A stretch of DNA of 64,000 nt from Longispora fulva (GTDB lineage Bacteria; Actinomycetota; Actinomycetes; Mycobacteriales; Micromonosporaceae): NCBI RefSeq assembly GCF_015751905.1, contig NZ_JADOUF010000001.1, positions 5,704,001 through 5,768,000 of the forward strand, given 5' to 3'. The position numbers and the translations under genes are program-made. A model generated the notes under the pieces. That model made no database searches and was not told the DNA's origin. It worked only from the letters and a program-made list of their open reading frames with translations. Shown in pieces: positions 53,206 through 61,799 of this stretch (position 1 is the stretch's first letter; the number at the start of each line of letters is the position of its first letter).

Positions 53206-54306
53206 ATGTCCGACTTCAAGCCCGGGCTTGAGGGTGTCATCGCCTTCGAGTCCGAGATCGCCGAACCTGACAAGGAAGGCGGTGCGCTGCGGTATCGCGG
53301 CGTCGACATCGAAGACCTGATCGGTCGGGTGTCGTTCGGGAACGTGTGGGCACTGCTGGTCGACGGGAAGTTCGGGCCCGGGCTACCGCCCGCCGAGCCG
53401 TTCCCGGTACCGGTGCACTCCGGCGACATCCGGGTCGACGTCCAGTCCGCGGTCGCGATGCTCGCGCCGTACTGGGGCCTCGGCCAGCTGCTCGACATCT
53501 CCGACGAGCAGGCCCGCGCCGACCTCGCCCGGGTGTCGGTGACCGCGCTGTCCTTCGTCGCGCAGTCCGCGCGCGGGGTGGGCCTGCCGGCCGTCCCGCA
53601 GAAGGAGATCGACACCGCCGCCACGATCGTGGAACGGTTCATGAAGCGCTGGCGGGGCGAGCCCGACCCCCGGCACGTCAAGGCCGTCGACGCGTACTTC
53701 ATCTCCGCCGCCGAGCACGGCATGAACGCCTCGACGTTCACCACCCGGGTCGTCGCCTCCACCGGCGCGGACGCGGCAGCCTGTATCTCCTCCGGCATCG
53801 GCGCCCTCTCGGGCCCGCTGCACGGCGGCGCCCCCTCCCGGGTGCTCGAGATGCTCGAGGGCGTGGAGCGCACCGGCGACGCCGACGCCTACGTCAAGGG
53901 CGTCCTCGACCGGGGCGAGCGCCTGATGGGCTTCGGCCACCGGGTGTACCGGGCGGAGGACCCGCGCGCCCGCGTGCTCCGCCGCACCGCCCGCGAGCTC
54001 AATGCCCCGCGGTTCGAGGTCGCCGAGGCGCTGGAGAAGGCCGCGCTGGCCGAGCTGCACGCCCGCAAGCCCGACCGGGTGCTCGCGACGAACGTCGAGT
54101 TCTGGTCGGCCGTCGTGCTGGACTTCGCCGAGGTCCCCGCGCACATGTTCACCTCGATGTTCACCTGCGCCCGGGTCGCCGGGTGGAGCGCGCACATCCT
54201 GGAGCAGAAGAAGCTGGGCCGGCTCGTCCGGCCGTCGGCGACGTACATCGGCCCCGCGCCGCGCAAGCCGTCCGACGTCGAGGGCTTCGACCAGATCGCG
54301 CGTTAA
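53206..54306 (+). CDS. Citrate synthase 2
   Basis: A 366-aa citrate/methylcitrate synthase family enzyme, the short type that actinobacteria carry in addition to the main enzyme. Start segment LEGVIAFESEIAEPDKEGGALRYRGVDI; catalytic His in SAAEHGMNASTF and MGFGHRVYR, and the Asp/Glu region VEFWSAVVLDFAEVP. The real substrate (oxaloacetate plus acetyl- or propionyl-CoA) is not decidable here. It is followed by a textbook terminator at 54328. The neighbours pdxH and serC are those of other actinomycetes. Confidence 0.93.
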   Translation: MSDFKPGLEGVIAFESEIAEPDKEGGALRYRGVDIEDLIGRVSFGNVWALLVDGKFGPGLPPAEPFPVPVHSGDIRVDVQSAVAMLAPYWGLGQLLDISDEQARADLARVSVTALSFVAQSARGVGLPAVPQKEIDTAATIVERFMKRWRGEPDPRHVKAVDAYFISAAEHGMNASTFTTRVVASTGADAAACISSGIGALSGPLHGGAPSRVLEMLEGVERTGDADAYVKGVLDRGERLMGFGHRVYRAEDPRARVLRRTARELNAPRFEVAEALEKAALAELHARKPDRVLATNVEFWSAVVLDFAEVPAHMFTSMFTCARVAGWSAHILEQKKLGRLVRPSATYIGPAPRKPSDVEGFDQIAR

Positions 54307-54327
54307 TCGAGTCGTTAACGACCGTTC

Positions 54328-54358
54328 AGGGGCCGCCTTCGGGTGGCCCCTTTTCGTT
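54328..54358 (+). terminator. Intrinsic terminator with UUCG loop after citrate synthase 2
   Basis: Stem AGGGGCCGCC / GGTGGCCCCT (one G-T pair) closed by C(TTCG)G, followed by TTTTCGTT. One of the few T-tailed terminators in this window. Confidence 0.9.
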
Positions 54359-54428
54359 GGGATAGTCTGGTCGGACACGGCAGCGTCGCCGGGGCACCTG
54401 GAAGAACCCGATGAGAGGACGCTGTCCT

Positions 54429-55538
54429 GTGATCATTCCCGAGAACCTCAAGCCCGCCGACGGCCGGTTCGGCTGCGGCCCGTCGAAGGTCCGCCCCGTC
54501 GCCGTCGCGGCCCTCGCGGACGTGGCGACCACGTTCCTGGGCACCTCCCACCGGCAGGCCACCGTCAAGAACGAGGTCGCCCGGCTCCGGCGCGGCCTGG
54601 CCCAGCTGTTCAGCCTCCCCGAGGGCTACGAGGTCGTGATCGGCAACGGCGGCACCACGGCGTTCTGGGAGGTCGCGACGTTCGGCCTGATCCGGGACCG
54701 CGCCCAGTTCGCCTCGTTCGGCGAGTTCGGCTCGAAGTTCGTGTCCTCGGTCAAGGCCGCGCCGTTCCTGGGCGAGCCCAGCGTGCGCAAGGCCGACCCG
54801 GGCAGCGCCCCGACCCTGGTCGCCGAGGCCGGCATCGACGCCTACTGCATCCCGCAGAACGAGACCTCGACCGGCGTGGCCGTGCCGATTCGTCGCGTGG
54901 AAGGCGCCGACGAGGGCGCGTTGCTGCTGGTCGACGCCACCTCGGCGGCCGGCGGGCTCGCGGTCGACATCACCGAGACCGACGTGTACTACTTCGCGCC
55001 GCAGAAGTGCTTCGGCTCCGACGGCGGCCTGTGGATCGCCGTCATGTCGCCGGCGGCCATCGCGCGCGCCTTCGAGATCAAGGAGTCGGGGCGCTACATC
55101 CCGGCCTTCCTCGACCTGGTGACGGCGATCGAGCAGTCCCGCCTGGAGCAGACGTACAACACCCCGGCGCTGGCCACGATCTTCCTCGCGGCCGAGCAGA
55201 CCGACTGGATGCTCGCGAACGGCGGGCTGGAGTGGTGCGCGAAGCGGACCGCCGAGTCGGCCGGCGTGCTCTACGACTGGGCCCTCAACTCCCCGGTCGC
55301 CGCGCCCTACGTCGTGGAGGAGAGCCTGCGGTCCAACGTGGTCGCCACGATCGACTTCGACGACAGCGTGGACGCGACGGCGATCGCCAAGGCGCTGCGG
55401 GCGAACGGGATCGTGGACACCGAGCCGTACCGCAAGCTCGGTCGCAACCAGCTCCGGATCGCGCTGTTCCCGAGCGTGGAGCCCGCGGACGTCGAGGCAC
55501 TGACCAAGTGCATCGACTTCGTGCTCGCAGGACTGTAA
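54429..55538 (+). CDS. serC: Phosphoserine aminotransferase (mycobacterial-type)
   Basis: A 369-aa PLP enzyme making 3-phosphoserine in serine biosynthesis. Segments PADGRFGCGPSKV, TSHRQATVKN, GNGGTTAFWEVATFGL, LLLVDATSAAGGLAVD, and the PLP lysine in VYYFAPQKCFGSDGG, characteristic of the actinobacterial SerC branch. GTG at 54429 is taken as start from family length. A strong terminator follows at 55547. Its neighbours citrate synthase 2 and sepH keep the order seen in other actinomycetes. Confidence 0.95.
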   Translation: MIIPENLKPADGRFGCGPSKVRPVAVAALADVATTFLGTSHRQATVKNEVARLRRGLAQLFSLPEGYEVVIGNGGTTAFWEVATFGLIRDRAQFASFGEFGSKFVSSVKAAPFLGEPSVRKADPGSAPTLVAEAGIDAYCIPQNETSTGVAVPIRRVEGADEGALLLVDATSAAGGLAVDITETDVYYFAPQKCFGSDGGLWIAVMSPAAIARAFEIKESGRYIPAFLDLVTAIEQSRLEQTYNTPALATIFLAAEQTDWMLANGGLEWCAKRTAESAGVLYDWALNSPVAAPYVVEESLRSNVVATIDFDDSVDATAIAKALRANGIVDTEPYRKLGRNQLRIALFPSVEPADVEALTKCIDFVLAGL

Positions 55539-55546
55539 TTTTTCTG

Positions 55547-55585
55547 GCACCGGCACGCTGCAGAGCGTGCCGGTGCTAGCTTTTT
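55547..55585 (+). terminator. Intrinsic terminator after serC
   Basis: Perfect 13-bp stem GCACCGGCACGCT / AGCGTGCCGGTGC with loop GCAG, then TAGC and five T. Confidence 0.9.
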
Positions 55586-55697
55586 ACCCCCTTTTGGGGT
55601 ACTCGTCTCTGAGATTGCCCCGGCGTGCCTCGCACAGAGCCGCTATCGTTCGTCGTACGGTGTCCAGACAGGCGCCCCGACGGGACGGAGGATCGCG

Positions 55698-56711
55698 ATG
55701 CGGCCGGTACGCTTCGTCGCCCTCTCCGAGGACGGCCAGGCGCTGGTGCTCGCCGACGAGGTCGGCCGACTGCTGGCGCTCCCCATCGACGACCAGATGA
55801 CGTCGGCGCTGCGGCACGACCGCACCGCGCTGCGCACGCATCCCGCGAGCCCCGCCATGGGCGCGCAGACAGCACTGTCCCCGCGCGACATCCAGGCCCG
55901 GATCCGCTGTGGCGAGTCCGCCGAGGACGTGGCCCGGGTGGCCAACGTGCCGGTCGACCGCGTCCTGAGGTACGCGGGCCCGGTGCTCCAGGAGCGGGCC
56001 ATGCTCGCCCAGCACGCGCGGCGTACCCGGCTGCGCACCTCCGACCGGGGCGCGTCCCTGGCCGAGGTCGTCGACGCCCGGCTCGGCAAGCACGGCGTGG
56101 ACGCCGAGAAGGTCTCCTGGGACGCCTACCGCCGCGACGACGGCACCTGGCGCGTCGTCGCCACGTGGCCGAGCGGCAAGGCGACGGCGCAGGCGGTCTG
56201 GGAGCTGGACAAGGCCCGCCAGGTCGTCATCCCGTCCGACGACATGTCGCACTACCTGTGCACGGAGCGCCCCGCCCCGCTGCTCGGCCAGGACCCGGCC
56301 CCCGAGCCGGCCCGGCACGGACACGACCCGGCGGGCCCGCCGCCGCGCGCGCTGCGGCCGGCCGACCAGCTGGCCCAGGGCGGCGACCCGATCCGGGCCG
56401 GCCGCGACGCGCTGCTCGCCTCGCTGGAGCGTCCGCTGGACCGGCCGGGCCGCAGCCTGGAGCCGGCCGCGCGGCAGCAGTCGCCGACCGCGCCGGGCAA
56501 GCTGTCGGTGTCCGCGTTCGCCGAGGACGACATGGACGCGCCGAAGGAGGTGCCGGCCGTGCCGTCGCTCGCCGTGCTCCGGCCCCGCCGGCAGTCGGCG
56601 ACTCCGTCGGTGGCCGACCCGGGCTCCGCGGACAAACCTCGCAAGAAGCTGCCCAGCTGGGACGATGTTCTTTTCGGCAGCGCTCCCACCGCCAACGGCG
56701 GAACGTCCTGA
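55698..56711 (+). CDS. sepH: Septation protein SepH (DUF3071)
   Basis: A 337-aa actinobacterial division regulator that binds FtsZ. N-terminal DUF3071 domain: RFVALSEDGQALVLADEVGR, LSPRDIQARIRCGESAEDVAR, VDRVLRYAGPVLQERA, YRRDDGTWRVVATW. A long disordered Pro/Ala-rich middle follows, then the conserved C-terminal KLPSWDDVLFG motif. Start ATG 55698 preceded by GGAGG. It is monocistronic after the serC terminator and before the MarR gene. Confidence 0.93.
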   Translation: MRPVRFVALSEDGQALVLADEVGRLLALPIDDQMTSALRHDRTALRTHPASPAMGAQTALSPRDIQARIRCGESAEDVARVANVPVDRVLRYAGPVLQERAMLAQHARRTRLRTSDRGASLAEVVDARLGKHGVDAEKVSWDAYRRDDGTWRVVATWPSGKATAQAVWELDKARQVVIPSDDMSHYLCTERPAPLLGQDPAPEPARHGHDPAGPPPRALRPADQLAQGGDPIRAGRDALLASLERPLDRPGRSLEPAARQQSPTAPGKLSVSAFAEDDMDAPKEVPAVPSLAVLRPRRQSATPSVADPGSADKPRKKLPSWDDVLFGSAPTANGGTS

Positions 56712-56754
56712 GCAGTGTCCCCACAGCCGTTCAACCAGTGCGGATCATCACAGG

Positions 56755-56786
56755 TCGTTAGCCAAACTAATGAGTTAGGCTAACGA
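56755..56786. promoter_or_regulatory. MarR-type operator over a -10 box
   Basis: TCGTTAGCC (56755-56763) and GGCTAACGA (56778-56786), perfect 9-bp arms 14 nt apart. A -10-like TAGGCT (56776-56781) lies in the right arm, 7 nt before the GTG of the MarR gene, suggesting leaderless transcription and autorepression. Confidence 0.7.
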
Positions 56787-56788
56787 TC

Positions 56789-57226
56789 GTGATGGTTCGG
56801 CCAACGGACAACCAGGCCCGACTCGCCGCGACCCTGCGACAGTCGATCATGCGTCTCAACCGCAGCCTGCGTCGGGCCCGCCCGATCAGCGAGCTCACCC
56901 CGAGTCAGCTCTCCGCCCTGACCAGCCTCGACCTGGCCGGCGCACTGACCCCTCGCGAGCTCGCCGACACCGAGCGGGTCCAACCGCCGACGATGACGAA
57001 GGTCATCGCCAAGTTGGAAGAACTGGGCCTCGTGCAGCGCACCCCGCACCCGACCGACGGGCGGCAGGTCATCCTGGCGACCACGGAGACGGCGCGGAGC
57101 CTGCTCGGCGACAACCAGCGAGCCCGCGACGCGTGGCTCGCCGAGCGCCTCGCCGAGCTGACCGCCGACGAACGCGAGGCCCTGAGCAAGGCCGCTGAGC
57201 TGCTGGAGCGCATAGCCCGGAGCTGA
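56789..57226 (+). CDS. MarR family transcriptional regulator
   Basis: A 145-aa winged-helix repressor. ELTPSQLSALTSLDL, LTPRELADTERVQPPTMTKVI (recognition helix), LEELGLVQRTPHPTDGRQV (wing with the DxRQ/R signature). The GTG at 56789 or ATG at 56792 starts it; GTG fits the leaderless -10. It sits in front of an MFS exporter with 51 bp between, so it likely controls that gene and itself. Confidence 0.9.
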   Translation: MMVRPTDNQARLAATLRQSIMRLNRSLRRARPISELTPSQLSALTSLDLAGALTPRELADTERVQPPTMTKVIAKLEELGLVQRTPHPTDGRQVILATTETARSLLGDNQRARDAWLAERLAELTADEREALSKAAELLERIARS

Positions 57227-57277
57227 AGGTCGAGCCATCCCACGTAAGCACCATCTACGTAGGAGGCGCACCACTTC

Positions 57278-58585
57278 GTGTTCCGGTCATTCAGGATACG
57301 CAACTACAGACTCTTCATTCTCGGACAGTTCATCTCCCTCACCGGCGGCTGGATGCAGATCGTCGCCCAGGACTGGTTGGTGCTCCAGCTCTCCGACAAC
57401 TCGGGCACCGCGCTCGGGATCGTCACCGCGCTGCAGTTCCTGCCGATCCTGGTCTTCACGTTGTACGCCGGCAAGCTCGCCGACCGCCTCGACAAGCGCA
57501 AACTCCTGATCGCGGTCAACGCCGTGTGGGCAGTACTCGCCGCGTCCCTGGGCATCCTCGTGATCAGCGGCGGGGTGCAGCTGTGGCACGTGTTCGTCTT
57601 CGCCGCCGTCTTCGGCGCGGTCAACGCCGTCGAGGTACCGGTCCGGCAGTCGTTCGCCAGCGAACTCGTGGGCACCGACCTGCTCCCCAACGCGCTGTCG
57701 CTGAGCGCCGCCACCTTCAACACCGCCCGGATCGTCGGCCCCGCGCTGGCCGGCCTGTGCATCGCCTGGCTCGGCACCGGCCCGGTGTTCGTGCTCAACG
57801 CGCTCACCTACGCCGGCCCCATGGTCGGACTGCTGATGATGAAGTCGACGGACCTGTACCGGGCCCGGCTGGCCAAGAAGCCCGGCAACGTCCGCGACGG
57901 GCTCGCCTATGTCCGGCGCCGGCCCGACCTGATGCTGCCGATGGCGTTGATGGGCGTGATCGCGATGCTCGGGTACAACTTCCAGCTCACCCTGGCCATC
58001 ATGTCCAAGACCGTGTTCCACAACGGGGCGGCGTCGTTCGGGTTGCTCACCTCCGTGCTCGCCCTCGGCGCGCTGTGCGGAGCGCTGGCCGGCACCGGGC
58101 GCGACGGCCGACCGTCGGTCTACGTGATCCTCGGCGGGGCGCTGGCCTTCGGGGTGCTGGAGACCATCCTCGGCTTCGCCCCGACCTACCTGACCATGAT
58201 CGCGCTGCTCTTCCCGACCGGTTTCGCCATGGTGTACTTCGCGCAGGCCTGCAACCAGCGGGTACAGATGGGGGTGCCAGCGGAGTACCGGGGCAGGGTG
58301 ATGTCCCTCTACATGCTGGTCTTCGCCGGTACGACGCCGATCGGCGCGCCGGTCATCGGCTGGCTCGCCGAGAACGTCAGCGCCCGGTCCAGCATCTGGG
58401 TCGGCGGCATCGCGTCGATCGTGACCGCGCTGGTGGCCCTTGTCGTGCGGATCAGGGTGCGGGGCGTGCAGGTCACGTTCCGGGCGAGGCCGTGGCCCAC
58501 GCTGCGGTTCGCCGAACCCGATGTCGACGAGCTGAGCATGTCCGTGTTGCCGGGACGCGCGCTGATGGGTCGGTTCGCCCGCTAG
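57278..58585 (+). CDS. MFS transporter, enterobactin-exporter-like
   Basis: A 435-aa 12-helix protein. FRSFRIRNYRLFILGQFISLTGGWMQ opening, loop DRLDKRKLL after TM2, NTARIVGPALAGL, and PAEYRGRVMSLYMLVFAGTTPIG are typical of the EntS/MFS_3-like group. GTG at 57278 with TAGGAGG about 10 nt upstream. Probably an exporter of drugs or siderophore-like compounds under the adjacent MarR. Confidence 0.88.
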   Translation: MFRSFRIRNYRLFILGQFISLTGGWMQIVAQDWLVLQLSDNSGTALGIVTALQFLPILVFTLYAGKLADRLDKRKLLIAVNAVWAVLAASLGILVISGGVQLWHVFVFAAVFGAVNAVEVPVRQSFASELVGTDLLPNALSLSAATFNTARIVGPALAGLCIAWLGTGPVFVLNALTYAGPMVGLLMMKSTDLYRARLAKKPGNVRDGLAYVRRRPDLMLPMALMGVIAMLGYNFQLTLAIMSKTVFHNGAASFGLLTSVLALGALCGALAGTGRDGRPSVYVILGGALAFGVLETILGFAPTYLTMIALLFPTGFAMVYFAQACNQRVQMGVPAEYRGRVMSLYMLVFAGTTPIGAPVIGWLAENVSARSSIWVGGIASIVTALVALVVRIRVRGVQVTFRARPWPTLRFAEPDVDELSMSVLPGRALMGRFAR

Positions 58586-58690
58586 CACCGGGACGGCGGT
58601 CCGACAGGTCGACCGGGGCGGCGGCGCGGCCGGCGTGCCTGGTTAGGCGGTTGGCCGGAAGTTGTCGTACCCGGGTGGCAGGGTGCGGGT

Positions 58691-59416
58691 ATGGAGTTCG
58701 TTGACTTTCGCGCCCGGCTCGCCGACGACACGGCCCGGCTGGCCGCCGTCGCCACCGATCTCGACGCCCGGGTGCCGTCGTGTCCCGACTGGACGGTCGA
58801 GGACCTGGTCCGGCACGTGGCCCAGGTCTACCTGCACAAGGTGCAGTGCATGCGCCTCGGCCACCACCCGGAGGACTGGCCGCACGACCACTCCGCCGAG
58901 CCGGCGCTGGCACTGCTGACCCGGGCACACGCGGAGCTGGAGGCCGAGTTCGCGGCCCGCGCGCCGGAGTCGACGACCTACACGTGGTATGGCCCGGACC
59001 AGACCGTCGGGTTCTGGGTCCGCCGGATGGCCCAGGAGGCCGCCGTGCACCGGGTCGACGCGGAGCTGGCCGCCGGGCAGGTGACCCTGGTCGCTGCGGA
59101 TCTCGCCGCCGACGGGGTGGACGAGGTGCTGCGGATCTTCCTGGCGTGGACCTCGATCCAGTGGCCGGAGGACTACACGCTGACCGATGCGCCGGTCGTC
59201 GAGGTGCGCACGGGCGGGCGGTCCTGGTTCGTCCGGCCGACGGTCGCCGGGGTGTTCGTGGAAGCCGAGGGGGAGGCCGCCACGACGATCAGCGGAGAGC
59301 CGTCGGACGTGCTGCTGTGGCTGTGGCGGCGGGTCGGGGACGACGCTGTGACGATCACCGGGGATCCGGCGGGCGCGAAGACCCTGCACGACCTCCTGGA
59401 GGCCGGCACCCAGTGA
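58691..59416 (+). CDS. Maleylpyruvate isomerase family mycothiol-dependent enzyme
   Basis: A 241-aa protein of the DinB/MDMPI class. VPSCPDWTVEDLVRHVAQVYLHK carries the first metal His, and MAQEAAVHRVDAEL another; the C-terminal half is the MDMPI C domain (EPSDVLLWLWRR). Such proteins are thought to use mycothiol, an actinobacterial thiol. The substrate is unknown; not necessarily maleylpyruvate. Confidence 0.87.
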   Translation: MEFVDFRARLADDTARLAAVATDLDARVPSCPDWTVEDLVRHVAQVYLHKVQCMRLGHHPEDWPHDHSAEPALALLTRAHAELEAEFAARAPESTTYTWYGPDQTVGFWVRRMAQEAAVHRVDAELAAGQVTLVAADLAADGVDEVLRIFLAWTSIQWPEDYTLTDAPVVEVRTGGRSWFVRPTVAGVFVEAEGEAATTISGEPSDVLLWLWRRVGDDAVTITGDPAGAKTLHDLLEAGTQ

Positions 59417-59560
59417 CCACTCGACCGCACCAGACCAACGGGCCGGCCAGCAGACCGCTGGCCCGGGGCGGGGGCCGGCAGGGCGCTGGCCTGGGGCGCT
59501 GTCGGGAGGGTGGCAGGCAATCGGCTGGCGTCGAAGCCGCCGGCGGCCTAGCCTGGGGAC

Positions 59561-60106
59561 GTGGCCGCCCTTCACTTCGTGACAGTCGGCGTCGCCCTGA
59601 CAACACTGGCAGCGACGCCGATCGTGATCGCCTGGCTGGTCGTCCGCGCTGACGACCTCGCCGGGTATGCGGGCGACGTCATGGACCGGCTTCCCGGCCA
59701 GGACCCCACCCCCCGGCATCCGCCGATCGAGGAGACCGCCGCCGAGTTGCGCCGGATCGCCGAGGCCCTCCGCGCGCCGGTCTCCGTGGCGGCGGAGATC
59801 GCCGAGCTGGAGCAGTCCGAGCGCGAGTCCGTGGAGCTGGAGCGGCTGGCTCGCCAGCTGGAGCTCGACTCCGAGGACGTGGAGATCGCCGCCCCCTCGG
59901 AGGACACCCTGCACCGGGCCGCGCTGTGGCGGGCCGAGCTGCGCCGGGAGGCCCTGTGGATCTCCTACGACGAGCAGCTGCGCGAGGCGTGCCGGGCGTT
60001 GGGCGTGCCGCAGCAGCTGGACTCGGTGGTGGGGGTGGAGCTGGAGTTGGAGCGGCTGCGTGTGACGGACGAGCTCGCCCAGGCGGGCCTGACCCTCCTC
60101 GTCTGA
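59561..60106 (+). CDS. Hypothetical protein with one membrane helix and coiled region
   Basis: A 181-aa protein. One N-terminal helix (VTVGVALTTLAATPIVIAWLVV), a Pro-rich spacer, then a charged, mostly helical cytosolic part rich in Glu/Leu/Arg (AEIAELEQSERESVELERLARQLELD) that may form a coiled coil. No family recognised. Start GTG 59561. It lies between the MDMPI gene and an NCS2 permease on the other strand; the 200 bp after it hold nothing I can support. Confidence 0.65.
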   Translation: MAALHFVTVGVALTTLAATPIVIAWLVVRADDLAGYAGDVMDRLPGQDPTPRHPPIEETAAELRRIAEALRAPVSVAAEIAELEQSERESVELERLARQLELDSEDVEIAAPSEDTLHRAALWRAELRREALWISYDEQLREACRALGVPQQLDSVVGVELELERLRVTDELAQAGLTLLV

Positions 60107-60308
60107 CCGACACGACCCGCCCACAGCACCCGCCAGCACCAGCACCGATCCAAGGCCTCACGCTGACGGCAACCGGCGGCATCACTAGCCACCCACCCCG
60201 AGCAACGCCGCCCACCCGGCCGGACAGGCGAGCAACGCCCACCCTGCTGGGCGGCACTCCGCCGTCCAGCCGCCGCGCCGAGCCGGACCGGTCCGTGGCG
60301 GGTAGTAC

Positions 60309-61718
60309 CTACATTCCGGTCAGGGACTCGATCGGCCCGCGCAGGAAGTACACGACGAAGAGGGCCGCCACGCACCACAGGATCGGGTGCACCTCTCGCG
60401 CCTTGCCCCGGACCAGTTTGAGCAGCGCGTAGGACACGACGCCCGCCCCGATGCCGTTGGAGATCGAGTAGGTGAACGGCATCAGGACGATCGTCAGGAA
60501 CGCCGGGATGGCGATCTCGTAGTCGGTCCAGTCGATGGACCGTACCCCGGTCATCATGAGGAATCCGACGACGACCAGCGCCGTGGTGGCCGCCTCGAAC
60601 GGCACGATCGTGACCAGGGGCGCGAAGAACATCGCGAGTAGGAACAGCGCCCCGGTGACGAGGTTGGCCAGGCCGGTCCGGGCGCCCTCGGCCACGCCGG
60701 CCGCCGACTCGATGTAGGAGGTGTTGGAGGAGACGCTGGCCGCGCCGCCGGCCGCCGCGGCGATCGAGTCGACGAGCAGGATCTGCTGGGAGCGGGGCGG
60801 GTTGCCGTCCGCGTCCAGCAGCGATCCCTCGGCGCCGACCGCGACCATGGTGCCCATCGTGTCGAAGAAGTCGGTGAGCAGCAGGGTGAAGACGAACATG
60901 GCGCTGACGACGAGGCCGGCGCGTTCCCAGGAGCCGAACAGGTCGAATCTGCCGAGCAGGCTCAGGTCGGGGCTGTCCACGAGGGTGGTGGGCAGCGTGG
61001 GCACGTTGAGCTGCCAGCCGCGCGGGTTGGCCACGACGCTGCCGGCATGGGCGAAGCGTTCCACGACGATGGCGAGGGCCGTGGTGCCGAGGATGCCGAT
61101 CAGGAACGCGCCGCGTACCTTGCGGACGACGAGGATGAGCAGGGCGAGCAGGCCGACGACGAAGACCAGGGTGGGCCAGCCGAGGAGTTTGCCGGAGATG
61201 CCCATGCCGATCGGGGGCGTGCCGACGCCGGTGGAGCGGACGAAGCCGGCGTCGACGAAGCCGATCAGGGCCAGGAAGAGGCCGATGCCGACGCCGATGG
61301 CGTTCTTGAGCGCGACGGGTACGGCGCGGAACATGAGCGCGCGCAGGCCGGTGAGGACGAGTACCCCGATGATCAGGCCCTCGATGACGACGAGTCCCAT
61401 CGCGTCGGCCCAGGTCATGTGGGGTGCGATCTCGTAGGCGACCATGGCGTTGACGCCGAGGCCTGCGGCGAGGGCGAGCGGGAAGCGCGCGACGACGCCC
61501 ATCAGGATGGTCATCAGACCGGCGACGAGCGCGGTGGCGGCTGCGAGGGCGGCGACCTTGAGGTGCGCTCCGGAGCCGTCGACGGCCTTGCCGAGGATGA
61601 GCGGGTTGAGGACGACGATGTAGGCCATCGTGAAGAACGTGGCGAAGCCGCCGCGGACCTCACGGGCCATCGTGGAGCCTCGGGCGCTGATCTCGAAGTA
61701 CCGGTCAAGGGTGTTCAT
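60309..61718 (-). CDS. NCS2 family purine permease (AzgA/PbuG-like)
   Basis: A 469-aa transporter with 12-14 helices for guanine, hypoxanthine or adenine. It has the AzgA-type opening (RGGFATFFTMAYIVVLNPLIL), the LGVNAMVAYEIAP region, VALKNAIGVGIGLFLALIGF, LLTDFFDTMGTMVAVG and SSNTSYIESAAGVAEGARTGLANL. No purine riboswitch is visible in its leader. It is divergent from the PNGase A-like gene with about 80 bp between. Confidence 0.92.
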   Translation of the reverse strand: MNTLDRYFEISARGSTMAREVRGGFATFFTMAYIVVLNPLILGKAVDGSGAHLKVAALAAATALVAGLMTILMGVVARFPLALAAGLGVNAMVAYEIAPHMTWADAMGLVVIEGLIIGVLVLTGLRALMFRAVPVALKNAIGVGIGLFLALIGFVDAGFVRSTGVGTPPIGMGISGKLLGWPTLVFVVGLLALLILVVRKVRGAFLIGILGTTALAIVVERFAHAGSVVANPRGWQLNVPTLPTTLVDSPDLSLLGRFDLFGSWERAGLVVSAMFVFTLLLTDFFDTMGTMVAVGAEGSLLDADGNPPRSQQILLVDSIAAAAGGAASVSSNTSYIESAAGVAEGARTGLANLVTGALFLLAMFFAPLVTIVPFEAATTALVVVGFLMMTGVRSIDWTDYEIAIPAFLTIVLMPFTYSISNGIGAGVVSYALLKLVRGKAREVHPILWCVAALFVVYFLRGPIESLTGM

Positions 61719-61799
61719 GCTGACAAAACCTCCTGGGCGGGTCGGATCATCCTGCCATCAGGTCTTGCCTGGAATCAGCTCAGCTGCCACGTTGTCGGG

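Noticed and set aside
60107-60308. Possible gene or riboswitch before the NCS2 permease end
   Set aside because: This side is downstream of the permease (minus strand), so a purine riboswitch would not be expected here, and no frame with a start and ribosome site was found.
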